This document shows, piece by piece, positions 53,331-61,611 of a DNA stretch of 64,000 nt. The stretch is taken from contig CANMLL010000001.1 in the NCBI GenBank assembly GCA_947498775.1, positions 248,001 to 312,000 of the forward strand. Reading direction: 5' to 3'. The notes beneath the pieces are model-generated. The model was not told the DNA's origin. It saw nothing but the letters and a program-made list of their open reading frames with translations, and made no database searches. Both the position numbers and the translations under genes were made by a program. The stretch comes from an uncultured Aquimarina sp. GTDB taxonomy: Bacteria; Bacteroidota; Bacteroidia; Flavobacteriales; Flavobacteriaceae. Each line of letters begins with the position of its first letter. Within the stretch, counting starts at the first letter, position 1.

Positions 53331-54148
53331 TAGTCAAGGTTTTCTAAATTTTTAATTTCTATGGCATCATTATTTTTTATAGCATATACAAAACCAATAT
53401 TTGTCATGTCATTAAATAATTTTACATCAATTAAATAATAGCTTTTGTTTTGGTCTAATGTGTAGTTTAAAATTGTTCCTATTTTGATACCCCTAGGAAA
53501 AATGGTAGAACGCCCGTGTGTAATAATAGTATCTCCTTCTTTCAATGCGGCTTGTCTTGGAACGGTTTCTAATTGAACAATGTTAGGGTCTTTTCCATTC
53601 CAAATTAAAGAACCATATTGATTTGAGTTTTTAAGACCTGCATTAATACGAGAATTACTGTTGAGAATAGAGATAATTCTTCCGTAGTTTTGGGTAGTAT
53701 TTTCTACAATTCCCACAACTCCTTTGTCCGTGATAATTCCCATGTCTGGAAATATACTGTCGTTTTCACCTTTGTTTATAAGAATATAATTGTCAATTTT
53801 ACTATAATCATTTTTGATAACTCTTGCTTTTGTATAGGTGTAGGGTTTATTAAATGATAAAGAGTCAACATATTTTGTGGTTACAGAGTCGACTCCAAAT
53901 ACACTTATAATATTGTGAAGTCTTTCGTTTTCTTCTAAAAGCCTTTCATTTTCTTCTTTAAGCCTAAAGTAATCACTTATCGAATGCTGCCAATCATATA
54001 TTCCTCCACTAAAAAAATTTGTCGAACTTACAAATTTACTTCGATGGTAAGAATGTGATTGTATGGTAAAAATAAGAGATAAAAATAGAAGCAGAAGAAA
54101 TAACAGGGAATGTTTATTTCGTATTAAAAAATTAATAATCTGCTGCAT
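53330..54148 (-). CDS. mreC: Rod shape-determining protein MreC
   Basis: A 272-residue bitopic protein: membrane helix (about 13-30), a coiled coil (about 58-80, RLKEENERLLEENERLHNII), and the periplasmic beta-domain with KNDYSKIDNYILINKGENDSIFPDMGIITDKGVVGIVE and EGDTIITHGRSTIFPRGIKIGTI, which are typical of MreC. It scaffolds the elongation machinery in the periplasm. Mre gene order is conserved here; the 127-base gap from mreB could hold an extra promoter but none is clear. Confidence 0.94.
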   Translation of the reverse strand: MQQIINFLIRNKHSLLFLLLLFLSLIFTIQSHSYHRSKFVSSTNFFSGGIYDWQHSISDYFRLKEENERLLEENERLHNIISVFGVDSVTTKYVDSLSFNKPYTYTKARVIKNDYSKIDNYILINKGENDSIFPDMGIITDKGVVGIVENTTQNYGRIISILNSNSRINAGLKNSNQYGSLIWNGKDPNIVQLETVPRQAALKEGDTIITHGRSTIFPRGIKIGTILNYTLDQNKSYYLIDVKLFNDMTNIGFVYAIKNNDAIEIKNLENLD

Positions 54149-54275
54149 TTTTGGATATAGTTATGTCTTTAGTTAAACGCTGAAAATAAAATTAAGTTAT
54201 GCAAAATTTTGACACATCAAAGCAGAATAACGTAAAATAAAAAAATAAGGTATAATTAAAATAATGTTTTTTACA

Positions 54276-55304
54276 CTACTTTATCAATACACTTTTATAT
54301 CTATTTAAATTTTTAAGTGTAATCCCAGTTCCTCTTACAACTGCTCTAAGCGGATCTTCAGCGATATAGACTGGTAAATCGGTTTTTTGAGATAACCTTT
54401 TATCTAGTCCTCTAAGCATCGAGCCACCACCTGCAAGATATATCCCTGTATTATAAATATCTGCTGCAAGTTCTGGCGGTGTTTGAGATAAAGTCTCCAT
54501 TACCGCGTCTTCAATACGGAGTATTGATTTGTCTAGAGCTTTTGCCATCTCTCTGTAAGAAATCTGTACCTGTTTAGGTTTTCCCGTTAATAAATCACGC
54601 CCTTGGACATTCATTTCTTCCGGAGGTAACTCAAGATCTTCAGTCGCTGCTCCAATTTGGATTTTTATTTTTTCTGCAGTACGTTCTCCAACATATAAAT
54701 TGTGTTGCGTACGCATATAATAGATGATATCATTGGTAAATACATCCCCTGCAATTTTTACAGATTTATCGCAAACGATGCCTCCCAATGCAATTACAGC
54801 AATTTCGGTAGTACCACCACCTATATCGACGATCATATTTCCTTTTGGCTGCATAATATCTACACCAATACCTATAGCAGCAGCCATAGGTTCGTGGATT
54901 AGATATACTTCTTTTCCGTTTACGCGTTCGGCACTTTCTTTTACTGCTCGCATTTCAACCTCTGTTATTCCAGAAGGGATACATATTACCATACGCAGGG
55001 CAGGAGCAAAGATTTTTTTCTTCAATGCAGGGATATCTTTGATAAACATGCTTATCATTTTCTCACTGGCATCAAAATCTGCAATTACTCCGTCCTTAAG
55101 CGGTCGTATGGTTTTTATATTTTCGTGGGTTTTTCCTTGCATCATGGCGGCCTCTTTTCCGGCAGCAATAATTTTACCAGTCATAATATCCCTGGCTACA
55201 ATAGATGGATTGTCGACCACTACCTTATCATTATGAATGACTAAAGTGTTGGCGGTGCCTAAATCTATTGCTATCTCTTCGGTAAAGAAGTCAAAAAATC
55301 CCAT
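54276..55304 (-). CDS. mreB: Rod shape-determining protein MreB (actin homologue)
   Basis: A 342-residue cytoskeletal ATPase that forms filaments under the membrane and positions wall synthesis. Actin-fold motifs are visible: EIAIDLGTANTLVIH (phosphate 1), IVDIGGGTTEIAVIALGGIV (phosphate 2), YLAGGGSMLRGLDKRLS (adenosine), with VVARD-like NPSIVARD and GVIADFDASEKMI between. It follows purH by 43 bases, so the whole block from purH to rodA may be one transcript. Length is normal. Confidence 0.97.
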   Translation of the reverse strand: MGFFDFFTEEIAIDLGTANTLVIHNDKVVVDNPSIVARDIMTGKIIAAGKEAAMMQGKTHENIKTIRPLKDGVIADFDASEKMISMFIKDIPALKKKIFAPALRMVICIPSGITEVEMRAVKESAERVNGKEVYLIHEPMAAAIGIGVDIMQPKGNMIVDIGGGTTEIAVIALGGIVCDKSVKIAGDVFTNDIIYYMRTQHNLYVGERTAEKIKIQIGAATEDLELPPEEMNVQGRDLLTGKPKQVQISYREMAKALDKSILRIEDAVMETLSQTPPELAADIYNTGIYLAGGGSMLRGLDKRLSQKTDLPVYIAEDPLRAVVRGTGITLKNLNRYKSVLIK

Positions 55305-55347
55305 AAAAGTCGAAAAAAGGGGTTAAAATTCAGTAAATGTAATAAAA

Positions 55348-56880
55348 TTAATGTTTAAAATGACGTGTTCCTGTCATAACCATTGCAATTCCGTTTTGAT
55401 TACAGTAATCTATACTCAATTGATCTTTTATAGAACCACCAGGTTGGATGACTGCTTTGATCCCTGCCTTATCTGCAATTTCTACACAATCCGGGAACGG
55501 AAAAAAGGCATCACTTGCCATCACCGCACCCTCTAGATTAAAATTAAAAGACTTTGCTTTCTCTATGGATTGTTTTAGGGCATCTACTCTAGAAGTTTGC
55601 CCTGTTCCACTGGCGTATAATTGTCTTCCTTTAACAAAAACAATAGTATTGGATTTGGTATGCTTACAAATTTTTGAAGCAAACAAAAGATCTTCAATTT
55701 GTGCTGCTGTAGGAGCAACAGTGGTAGCTGTATTCAAATCAGTTTCAGCATCGGTTTTTAGATCTTTGTCCTGCACCAAAGCACCATTTAGACAAGAACG
55801 AACCAGAGTTTTTGGTAAATCAATATGTTTTTGCACCAAAAGAATTCTGTTTTTCTTTCCTTTTAAAATTTCTTCGGCATCGGCACTAAAAGATGGAGCG
55901 ATAACTACCTCACAGAACAATTTATGAATTTCTTCGGCGGTTACTTTATCTATTTCGGTATTACTAATTAATATTCCGCCAAATGCAGAAATGGGATCTC
56001 CTTCCAATGCATCTACATACGACTGAAGCACCGTTTCTCTCTGTGCCAATCCACAGGCATTATTATGCTTTAAAATAGCAAATGTAGGAGCTTCACCTTG
56101 AAACTCATTCATCAAATTTACTGCAGCATCTACATCAAGAAGGTTGTTGTATGATAGTTCTTTACCATGTAGTTTATCAAACATCGCATCAAAGTCACCA
56201 AAGAAAAATCCTTTTTGATGTGGGTTTTCACCGTAACGTAATACTTTGCCTTTGGTCTCGCTTATTTTTAAGGAAGCTATCTCATGATCACTATTGAAAT
56301 AATTAAAAATGGCACTGTCATAATGAGAAGACACATTAAATGCTTTGGCTGCAAAGCGCCTGCGATCTTGAATAGAGATGTTTCCATTTCCTTCAGAAAT
56401 GACGGTTAAAAATTCCTGATAGTCATCAACAGAAGCTACGCAAGTAACATCTGCAAAGTTTTTGGCTGCGGCTCTAATTAATGAGATACCGCCAATATCA
56501 ATCTTTTCAATGATATCCTGTTCTGATGCTCCCGAGGCCACTGTTTTCTCAAATGGATACAGGTCCACAATAACAATATCAATCTGCGGAATTTCATATT
56601 GTTCAAGTTCTGCAACATCGCTATCGTTGTTTTGACGGTTTAAGATCCCACCAAATACTTTTGGGTGTAATGTTTTTACTCTTCCTCCTAAAATAGAGGG
56701 GTACGAAGTAACATCTTCTACAGGAATCACATCAATCCCAAGGTCTCTAATAAATTTTTCGGTTCCTCCGGTAGAATAAATAGCAATGTTAAGTTCGTCT
56801 AATTTTTTTACGATAGGTGCTAGTCCGTCTTTACTAAATACAGAAATCAGTGCAGATTTCGCAGGTTTTGTGTTGCTCAT
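55348..56880 (-). CDS. purH: Bifunctional AICAR formyltransferase / IMP cyclohydrolase
   Basis: A 510-residue enzyme for the last two steps of IMP synthesis. The N-terminal MGS-like cyclohydrolase domain (1-150) has ALISVFSKDGLAPIVKKLDEL, STGGTEKFI, VTSYPSILGGRVKTLHPKVFGGIL and DIGGISLIRAAAKNF. The C-terminal AICAR transformylase domain includes LRYGENPHQKGFFF, YNNLLDVDAAVNLMNEF, LKHNNACGLA and SDAFFPFPDCVEIADKAGI, ending GIAMVMTGTRHFKH. It uses 10-formyl-tetrahydrofolate. A -7 promoter box lies about 24 bases before the start codon; mreB follows. Confidence 0.96.
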   Translation of the reverse strand: MSNTKPAKSALISVFSKDGLAPIVKKLDELNIAIYSTGGTEKFIRDLGIDVIPVEDVTSYPSILGGRVKTLHPKVFGGILNRQNNDSDVAELEQYEIPQIDIVIVDLYPFEKTVASGASEQDIIEKIDIGGISLIRAAAKNFADVTCVASVDDYQEFLTVISEGNGNISIQDRRRFAAKAFNVSSHYDSAIFNYFNSDHEIASLKISETKGKVLRYGENPHQKGFFFGDFDAMFDKLHGKELSYNNLLDVDAAVNLMNEFQGEAPTFAILKHNNACGLAQRETVLQSYVDALEGDPISAFGGILISNTEIDKVTAEEIHKLFCEVVIAPSFSADAEEILKGKKNRILLVQKHIDLPKTLVRSCLNGALVQDKDLKTDAETDLNTATTVAPTAAQIEDLLFASKICKHTKSNTIVFVKGRQLYASGTGQTSRVDALKQSIEKAKSFNFNLEGAVMASDAFFPFPDCVEIADKAGIKAVIQPGGSIKDQLSIDYCNQNGIAMVMTGTRHFKH

Positions 56881-56903
56881 GAGAAATTTTAGTTAGTAAA
56901 ATG

Positions 56904-56911
56904 CAAAAGTA
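56904..56911 (-). promoter_or_regulatory. Putative -7 promoter box of the purH-mre operon
   Basis: The minus strand reads TACTTTTG, an exact TAnnTTTG match, which places transcription start near 56897, about 17 bases before the purH ATG. No TTG is found at the usual -33 spacing. Confidence 0.5.
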
Positions 56912-57035
56912 GTAATTTAAACCATTTTATATGATTTTAAAAGAGGTTAATCGTCAATATTTTATGTGTATTTGGTTAACTGGGTATTTGAATATGGGAG
57001 AGATAAGAAATGATGAATAATTGCTCATGCTTTTG

Positions 57036-57054
57036 GATAATGTATTACATTATC
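57036..57054. repeat. Perfect 19-bp palindrome in a divergent promoter region
   Basis: GATAATGTA and TACATTATC flank a single central T (57045) between the divergent purH and ABC permease genes. It could be a dimeric regulator site or part of a repeat: the bases to its right (AGAATTGGTAT) recur, reversed, near 30085-30097. The rest of the 56881-57181 gap holds the purH promoter box and no other clear signal. Confidence 0.5.
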
Positions 57055-57181
57055 AGAATTGGTATAAGTCTCGCACACCTAAACGACTCATAAACTCAAA
57101 TACTAGTTATAAATTGTAACAAAAATATAAGGAAAACGTCCTATCTTTAGATGATGTAAAATAGTACACATAAAACAAGGC

Positions 57182-58435
57182 ATGCTAATTTATCTTAGAG
57201 TACTAAAAGAGAGCTTTAATTTTGCTATTAATGCGCTTAGAAATAATAAGCTGCGTACGTTTCTTTCGTTGTTGGGAGTTACTATTGGAATTTTTTCAAT
57301 TATCGGGGTACTCGCCGCAGTAGATTCTTTGAAACAAGAAATCAAAGGAAGCATTAGTTCGCTGGATAATAGTACTATCTATTTAATGCGTTTTTCTTTT
57401 GGCCCTACCAGTGTCCCGCAATGGAAAAGAGAACAATTTCCTGATGTTACTTTTGAAGAGTATCAATACATCAAAAGAACGATGCCAGATCTTAAAGCAG
57501 CTAGTTTTTCGTTAAATGTTGCCCCTGAAACTATAAAATATCAGGACGAAAGTATTAGCAATGTTCAAATTGCACCAGTAACAAATGATTACTACGATAT
57601 TGAAGAGTTACAGGTGGTAAACGGAAGGTTCTATAACGAACAAGAATCTGTCTCTGGGGCACCTGTTATTGTAGTGGGAGACGAAATAGCAAACAGTTTA
57701 TTTGGAAGTGCAGACCCAATTGGAAAGAAAGTCCGTCTTTATGGAAGGAAATTTACAGTTATCGGGGTGCTTAAAAAAGAAGGAACCGGTCTCTTTGGTG
57801 ATACTAAGGATACTATGGTAATGGTTCCTGTAAACTTTGTAAGAAGAATTTTTGGCGATAATAATAAAGCCTCATTTCCTGCTATAATTATAAAGCCAGA
57901 ATCTGGGATAGACGTGCCGGAGTTTGTAGCTGTTTTAAAACAAAAAGTAAGAATGCATCGTGGGATAAAACCCGATGAAATAGACAATTTTTTTATAAAT
58001 CAGTTACAAGGATTTACTGATTTTATTGATAACATTACCGGTACCATGTCTACTATTGGTGGCTTTATTGGTATGTTCTCATTATTAGTAGGAGGCTTTG
58101 GTATCGCAAATATTATGTTTGTAAGTGTAAAAGAACGAACCAATTTGATAGGTATACAAAAAGCATTGGGAGCCAAAAGGAAATTTATAATGTTTCAGTT
58201 CTTGTTTGAAGCCATTATCCTTGCTATTTTTGGTGGGTTGATTGGGCTTTTATTAGTTTGGATAATATCTATATTAGCTTCTCAACTTCCTGGAGATTTT
58301 GAGTTTGTGCTTTCCAAATACAACATGTTTTTAGGAATATCTTCTTCCACCATAATTGGTCTAATTGCAGGAATTTTACCTGCATTATCAGCTTCCAGAT
58401 TGGATCCGGTTGAGGCAATTCGAACGGGAATGTGA
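57182..58435 (+). CDS. ABC transporter permease, MacB/FtsX-like
   Basis: A 417-residue inner membrane protein of the MacB-like type. One N-terminal helix (about 25-47, RTFLSLLGVTIGIFSIIGVLAAVDSL) precedes a periplasmic MacB_PCD domain (about 50-275, e.g. PVIVVGDEIANSLFGSADPIGKKVRL), and three helices (about 288-310, 340-362 and 380-400) follow, with the FtsX motif VKERTNLIGIQKALGAKRKFIMFQFLFEAI. It ends SASRLDPVEAIRTGM, as is usual in the family. Such permeases work with an ATPase (not adjacent here) in export or in mechanotransmission across the periplasm. The partner and substrate are unknown. Confidence 0.92.
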   Translation: MLIYLRVLKESFNFAINALRNNKLRTFLSLLGVTIGIFSIIGVLAAVDSLKQEIKGSISSLDNSTIYLMRFSFGPTSVPQWKREQFPDVTFEEYQYIKRTMPDLKAASFSLNVAPETIKYQDESISNVQIAPVTNDYYDIEELQVVNGRFYNEQESVSGAPVIVVGDEIANSLFGSADPIGKKVRLYGRKFTVIGVLKKEGTGLFGDTKDTMVMVPVNFVRRIFGDNNKASFPAIIIKPESGIDVPEFVAVLKQKVRMHRGIKPDEIDNFFINQLQGFTDFIDNITGTMSTIGGFIGMFSLLVGGFGIANIMFVSVKERTNLIGIQKALGAKRKFIMFQFLFEAIILAIFGGLIGLLLVWIISILASQLPGDFEFVLSKYNMFLGISSSTIIGLIAGILPALSASRLDPVEAIRTGM

Positions 58436-58567
58436 TGTTTTTAAGTAGCACAGTTTCAGAGTAACAAAGTTTCAAAGGGATTTTTTGATTAAAAAGAGTG
58501 ATTGTAACTTGCTTGATCAGTGCTGATTACGAATTATTAGACTAATTTCTATCAATGACTTTACTAT

Positions 58568-59005
58568 TTATTTGAGATATAAACAGGTTCGTTCGTAATC
58601 AATCACTGCTTTTCCTCGTTTAAGAATATCAGCTCCTATAATCCCATCTACAGGCTCTGCCTGATGGGCTATTAGTGCAGCATTTACATGATTAAGATCA
58701 AATAAGATAAGAGATATTCTATTTTTTGTCCAAGTTCCTATTTCGATAGAATTCTTTTTCGAAAGTTGTGTGAGCATATCTGTAGCTCCGGCTCCGGCCG
58801 CTTTTACATCACTATCTTGTGCAAAAAGGTTAAATTTGTCTACAGCCTCAAAGCCTACACAAGAATTAGAGGCCCCGGTATCTACAATAAAATTACCTTC
58901 AATACCATTCAATATGGCTTTAACTTCGAAATGGTTTGTTTTGGTAAATATTAATTTAATTCTGTGATATTCTTTTTGGATCAAAAATTTTCTAAGTGTA
59001 CTCAT
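58568..59005 (-). CDS. Retropepsin-like aspartic protease, small
   Basis: A 145-residue protein. The catalytic half-site is DTGASNS in GNFIVDTGASNSCVG (about 39-45), with a second conserved piece VDGIIGADIL (about 116-125), the flap/LGxDxL-like motif of retropepsin-family proteins. Like retroviral proteases it probably acts as a dimer. No signal peptide is seen, so a cytoplasmic location is expected. I start at the ATG at 59005 (MSTLRKFLIQKEYHRIKL), which overlaps the CHAT gene stop by 4 bases (ATGA); a longer frame to 59134 lies entirely inside that gene and is rejected. Translational coupling links it to the CHAT protein. Substrate unknown. Confidence 0.85.
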   Translation of the reverse strand: MSTLRKFLIQKEYHRIKLIFTKTNHFEVKAILNGIEGNFIVDTGASNSCVGFEAVDKFNLFAQDSDVKAAGAGATDMLTQLSKKNSIEIGTWTKNRISLILFDLNHVNAALIAHQAEPVDGIIGADILKRGKAVIDYERTCLYLK

Positions 59006-61611
59006 GCTTTGTTTTGAAGAAACTTCCGTAAAAGTAGCACAATTAATAGGAATAAAACAATACCGATACCATACCAAATGTAATTCAAAGATTGAGTTTG
59101 TTCTATCTCTCCGTAGTATACAAATGCACCCCAATAATACGGTGACTTTTGAGGGTTAGAAATATTTTTAGCATCAAGATAGTCTAATTTTGCCTGGTGT
59201 AATGAGTTTGCTTTTGAACCTGAATTTTTTAGGGACTTGTAAAAATCACCCATTAATCTAGAGGTAGTTTGGTCATTAACTTTCCAGAGCGAAAAAAGTA
59301 CATTTTCTACTCCTGCATATTGAAAACCCCTACCTATACTTATGGGTCCTTCTCCTTTTGCGATTTTGCCTATTCCCGTTTCGCAGGCGCTCAAAACTAC
59401 CAAATCTGCTTTGAGTTGCATCCCGTATAATTGATTAACCAGGATATCCTTGTCACTAAGTTTTATAGAGGCAGGTCTTAAAAAACTACCAGACTGGGCA
59501 TGTGTAGATAGATGGATGATATCATGTTGCTTTGCTTTTTGAACAAAATATTCATAAGTAGCTTGTTCTTTTTCTATAAAATCTCCTTCAAAATGTTGTT
59601 GGATATAGTTGCTTTCGGTTAAGGAGAAAGGCAATGCCATATCTGTATTTTCAAAAACGGGAAAGATTCCTAAAACGGTTTTTTCTTCAGAATCGTTTGG
59701 GATTGAGCCTAAATACTTACTTGCCGAAATCTCGTAGCTTACTTCTTTAGATTTTAGTAAGAAAGGCATTTTTTGAAAGCGTAGCGATTTAGTTTCTTTA
59801 GTTAGTAAGGTTTCAAAAGGAATAAAATTAAGAAGGCCATCAGGGATGATAAGCAGTTTATGAGTTTCTTCTGGGATTTTTAGAATGGCATAAACCTCAG
59901 TAGCATCTTTTACAAATTTACTTACATTATTGGTGATATTTGATGCTGTATCAAAATAATGAATGTAGTGCTTAATAGTTTTCCTGAAATGTTCAATATG
60001 TTCTATTTTTTTGATTTCGAAAGTGTCAGATCGTATTTCAAATTGATAGATATTTTGATTTCCGTAGAAATACTCAATCAAAACAACCTTATCCTTATCC
60101 AGTTTTTTTTGAAGTGTAGCTAAGGATTGTTTTTTGAAAGATTGGATCAATTCTGGATATTTATTTTGAAGCGCAAGGGTAACTTCTTTAAAATCGATAG
60201 ATGTTGCATCATACGTTTTGGTCCATTTTTGAATCTGACTAATATTAGCAGTATCACCTTTCAGTTTTTCTTTTATAATTCGAGTTTCATAAGAAGTTAG
60301 CTCGGTATTCAACTCATTTTTCTGTACTACCAAGGGATCAGTTTTGTATTGAGAAAGTACTTTTTTGGACAACAAAGCTTCGCTTACAAAAGGAGCTTTA
60401 GAATGTTCTGCAGCCCAAAAAGCTTGCTCAACGAATTCTTTGTTTTTTGTGGACCGATATAATGAAAAAAGAAGATCTATATAGGCCTCGGTTCTATTTC
60501 GGTTTTGACTATGTTGGATAATCTTTGTATCCTGTAGTGGATAGAGAGCGTTTAGTTTTGAGTTTACCTCAAAGGCCAGATCATATACTTTTATCGCTTG
60601 TAAAGGTTTTTGTATTTGTTTGTAAATAAAAGCATGAGTATCCAGCGTTTTCAAAAGAACTTTATCAGGGATAAGATCTTCTTTGGAAGGTAGTTCATCC
60701 TTTGCCGAATATTTAGGAAGTAGGGAAGCATATATTTCTTTTATGTTCTCTAAAGCATCTGTAAACTCTGATTTTGATAACAAGATATCGATATATGCCA
60801 ATTGCCATTTGGCGATATCCCTGGCCGAGGTATCGTTATCTTTAAGCAATATAGATTTTGCTTTCACGATGTAAGCTTTGGCACTTTTAATATCCTGCTG
60901 CTCTAAAGAAATGGCAGCCAAAATCTGATAAGCATTTATCTGATCAGGATCTATAGCCACTACTTTTTTTGCAATTTTTTCGGCTTGGGTATAATTTTCA
61001 GAATCCAGGTAATTCGTTGCCAGGTTTGTAAGGATATTTATGTTAAGAGCGTCAAGCGCTAATCCTTTGTTTAATATTTGTATTGCTTTTGGGTAGTTTC
61101 CTTGATTGTTATAGGCAATAGAGAGATTCGTAATTCCTGAAATTACTCTGGATCTGTTTTGAGTTTTTTCTGCTAGAAACAGGTAGTTTTTTATGGTTGT
61201 ATCTGCTTTTTGTAGGTCACCAATTTTTATATAAAGATTTCCTAATGGTTGTAAGCAGTTCTCAATAATGTCATAATTGGTAAGGTTGTTATCATAATAT
61301 GTCTTCCATGCTTTTTCATAATATAAAATAGCTACAGGGATACTGCCAAACTGATTGTTATAATATCCCAGGTTGCAATGAACAATTACCCAGGCCAGTA
61401 GATCGGCCTTGGTATTTAGTTTGTTTTTTTTGGAATCAATACCCTTACTTAATCGTAATGATCCTGATGGGGTAGGGTTTTGTAAAAAATCATCTAATTG
61501 TTGATATAGGAACGCTGATGTTTGGGTCTCTTGTTGAGCCTGAAGATTGAGGTTGTTCAACAGCAAAAAGATAACAATAGAAAGAAATATTCTAAAATTT
61601 CCAAATCCCAT
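59002..61611 (-). CDS. TPR-repeat protein with CHAT (caspase-like) domain and C-terminal membrane anchor, paralogue 2
   Basis: An 869-residue protein with the same plan as the one at 41916-44696: signal peptide (ending near NLQAQ), TPR repeats (about 100-330, e.g. SRVISGITNLSIAYNNQGNYPKAIQIL), helical linker, then CHAT domain (about 545-830) with His704 in HLSTHA and Cys743 in LSACETG, GEGPISIGRGFQYAGVENVLFSLW, and a final hydrophobic helix (about 845-860) with a basic tail. The distance from the catalytic Cys to the C-terminus is the same in both. I use the ATG at 61611, which leaves a 20-base overlap with the upstream PKD gene; an ATG at 61653 is also possible. The next gene, a retropepsin-like protease, overlaps by 4 bases. 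Confidence 0.9.
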   Translation of the reverse strand: MGFGNFRIFLSIVIFLLLNNLNLQAQQETQTSAFLYQQLDDFLQNPTPSGSLRLSKGIDSKKNKLNTKADLLAWVIVHCNLGYYNNQFGSIPVAILYYEKAWKTYYDNNLTNYDIIENCLQPLGNLYIKIGDLQKADTTIKNYLFLAEKTQNRSRVISGITNLSIAYNNQGNYPKAIQILNKGLALDALNINILTNLATNYLDSENYTQAEKIAKKVVAIDPDQINAYQILAAISLEQQDIKSAKAYIVKAKSILLKDNDTSARDIAKWQLAYIDILLSKSEFTDALENIKEIYASLLPKYSAKDELPSKEDLIPDKVLLKTLDTHAFIYKQIQKPLQAIKVYDLAFEVNSKLNALYPLQDTKIIQHSQNRNRTEAYIDLLFSLYRSTKNKEFVEQAFWAAEHSKAPFVSEALLSKKVLSQYKTDPLVVQKNELNTELTSYETRIIKEKLKGDTANISQIQKWTKTYDATSIDFKEVTLALQNKYPELIQSFKKQSLATLQKKLDKDKVVLIEYFYGNQNIYQFEIRSDTFEIKKIEHIEHFRKTIKHYIHYFDTASNITNNVSKFVKDATEVYAILKIPEETHKLLIIPDGLLNFIPFETLLTKETKSLRFQKMPFLLKSKEVSYEISASKYLGSIPNDSEEKTVLGIFPVFENTDMALPFSLTESNYIQQHFEGDFIEKEQATYEYFVQKAKQHDIIHLSTHAQSGSFLRPASIKLSDKDILVNQLYGMQLKADLVVLSACETGIGKIAKGEGPISIGRGFQYAGVENVLFSLWKVNDQTTSRLMGDFYKSLKNSGSKANSLHQAKLDYLDAKNISNPQKSPYYWGAFVYYGEIEQTQSLNYIWYGIGIVLFLLIVLLLRKFLQNKA

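Noticed and set aside
54724..55236. Long plus-strand frame (170 codons) antisense to mreB
   Set aside because: A shadow frame of the strongly conserved mreB coding sequence; Ile/Ser-rich and without any start context.
59006..59134. N-terminal extension of the retropepsin-like gene
   Set aside because: It lies wholly inside the CHAT coding sequence in another frame and lacks family features; the ATG at 59005 forms a classic ATGA overlap.
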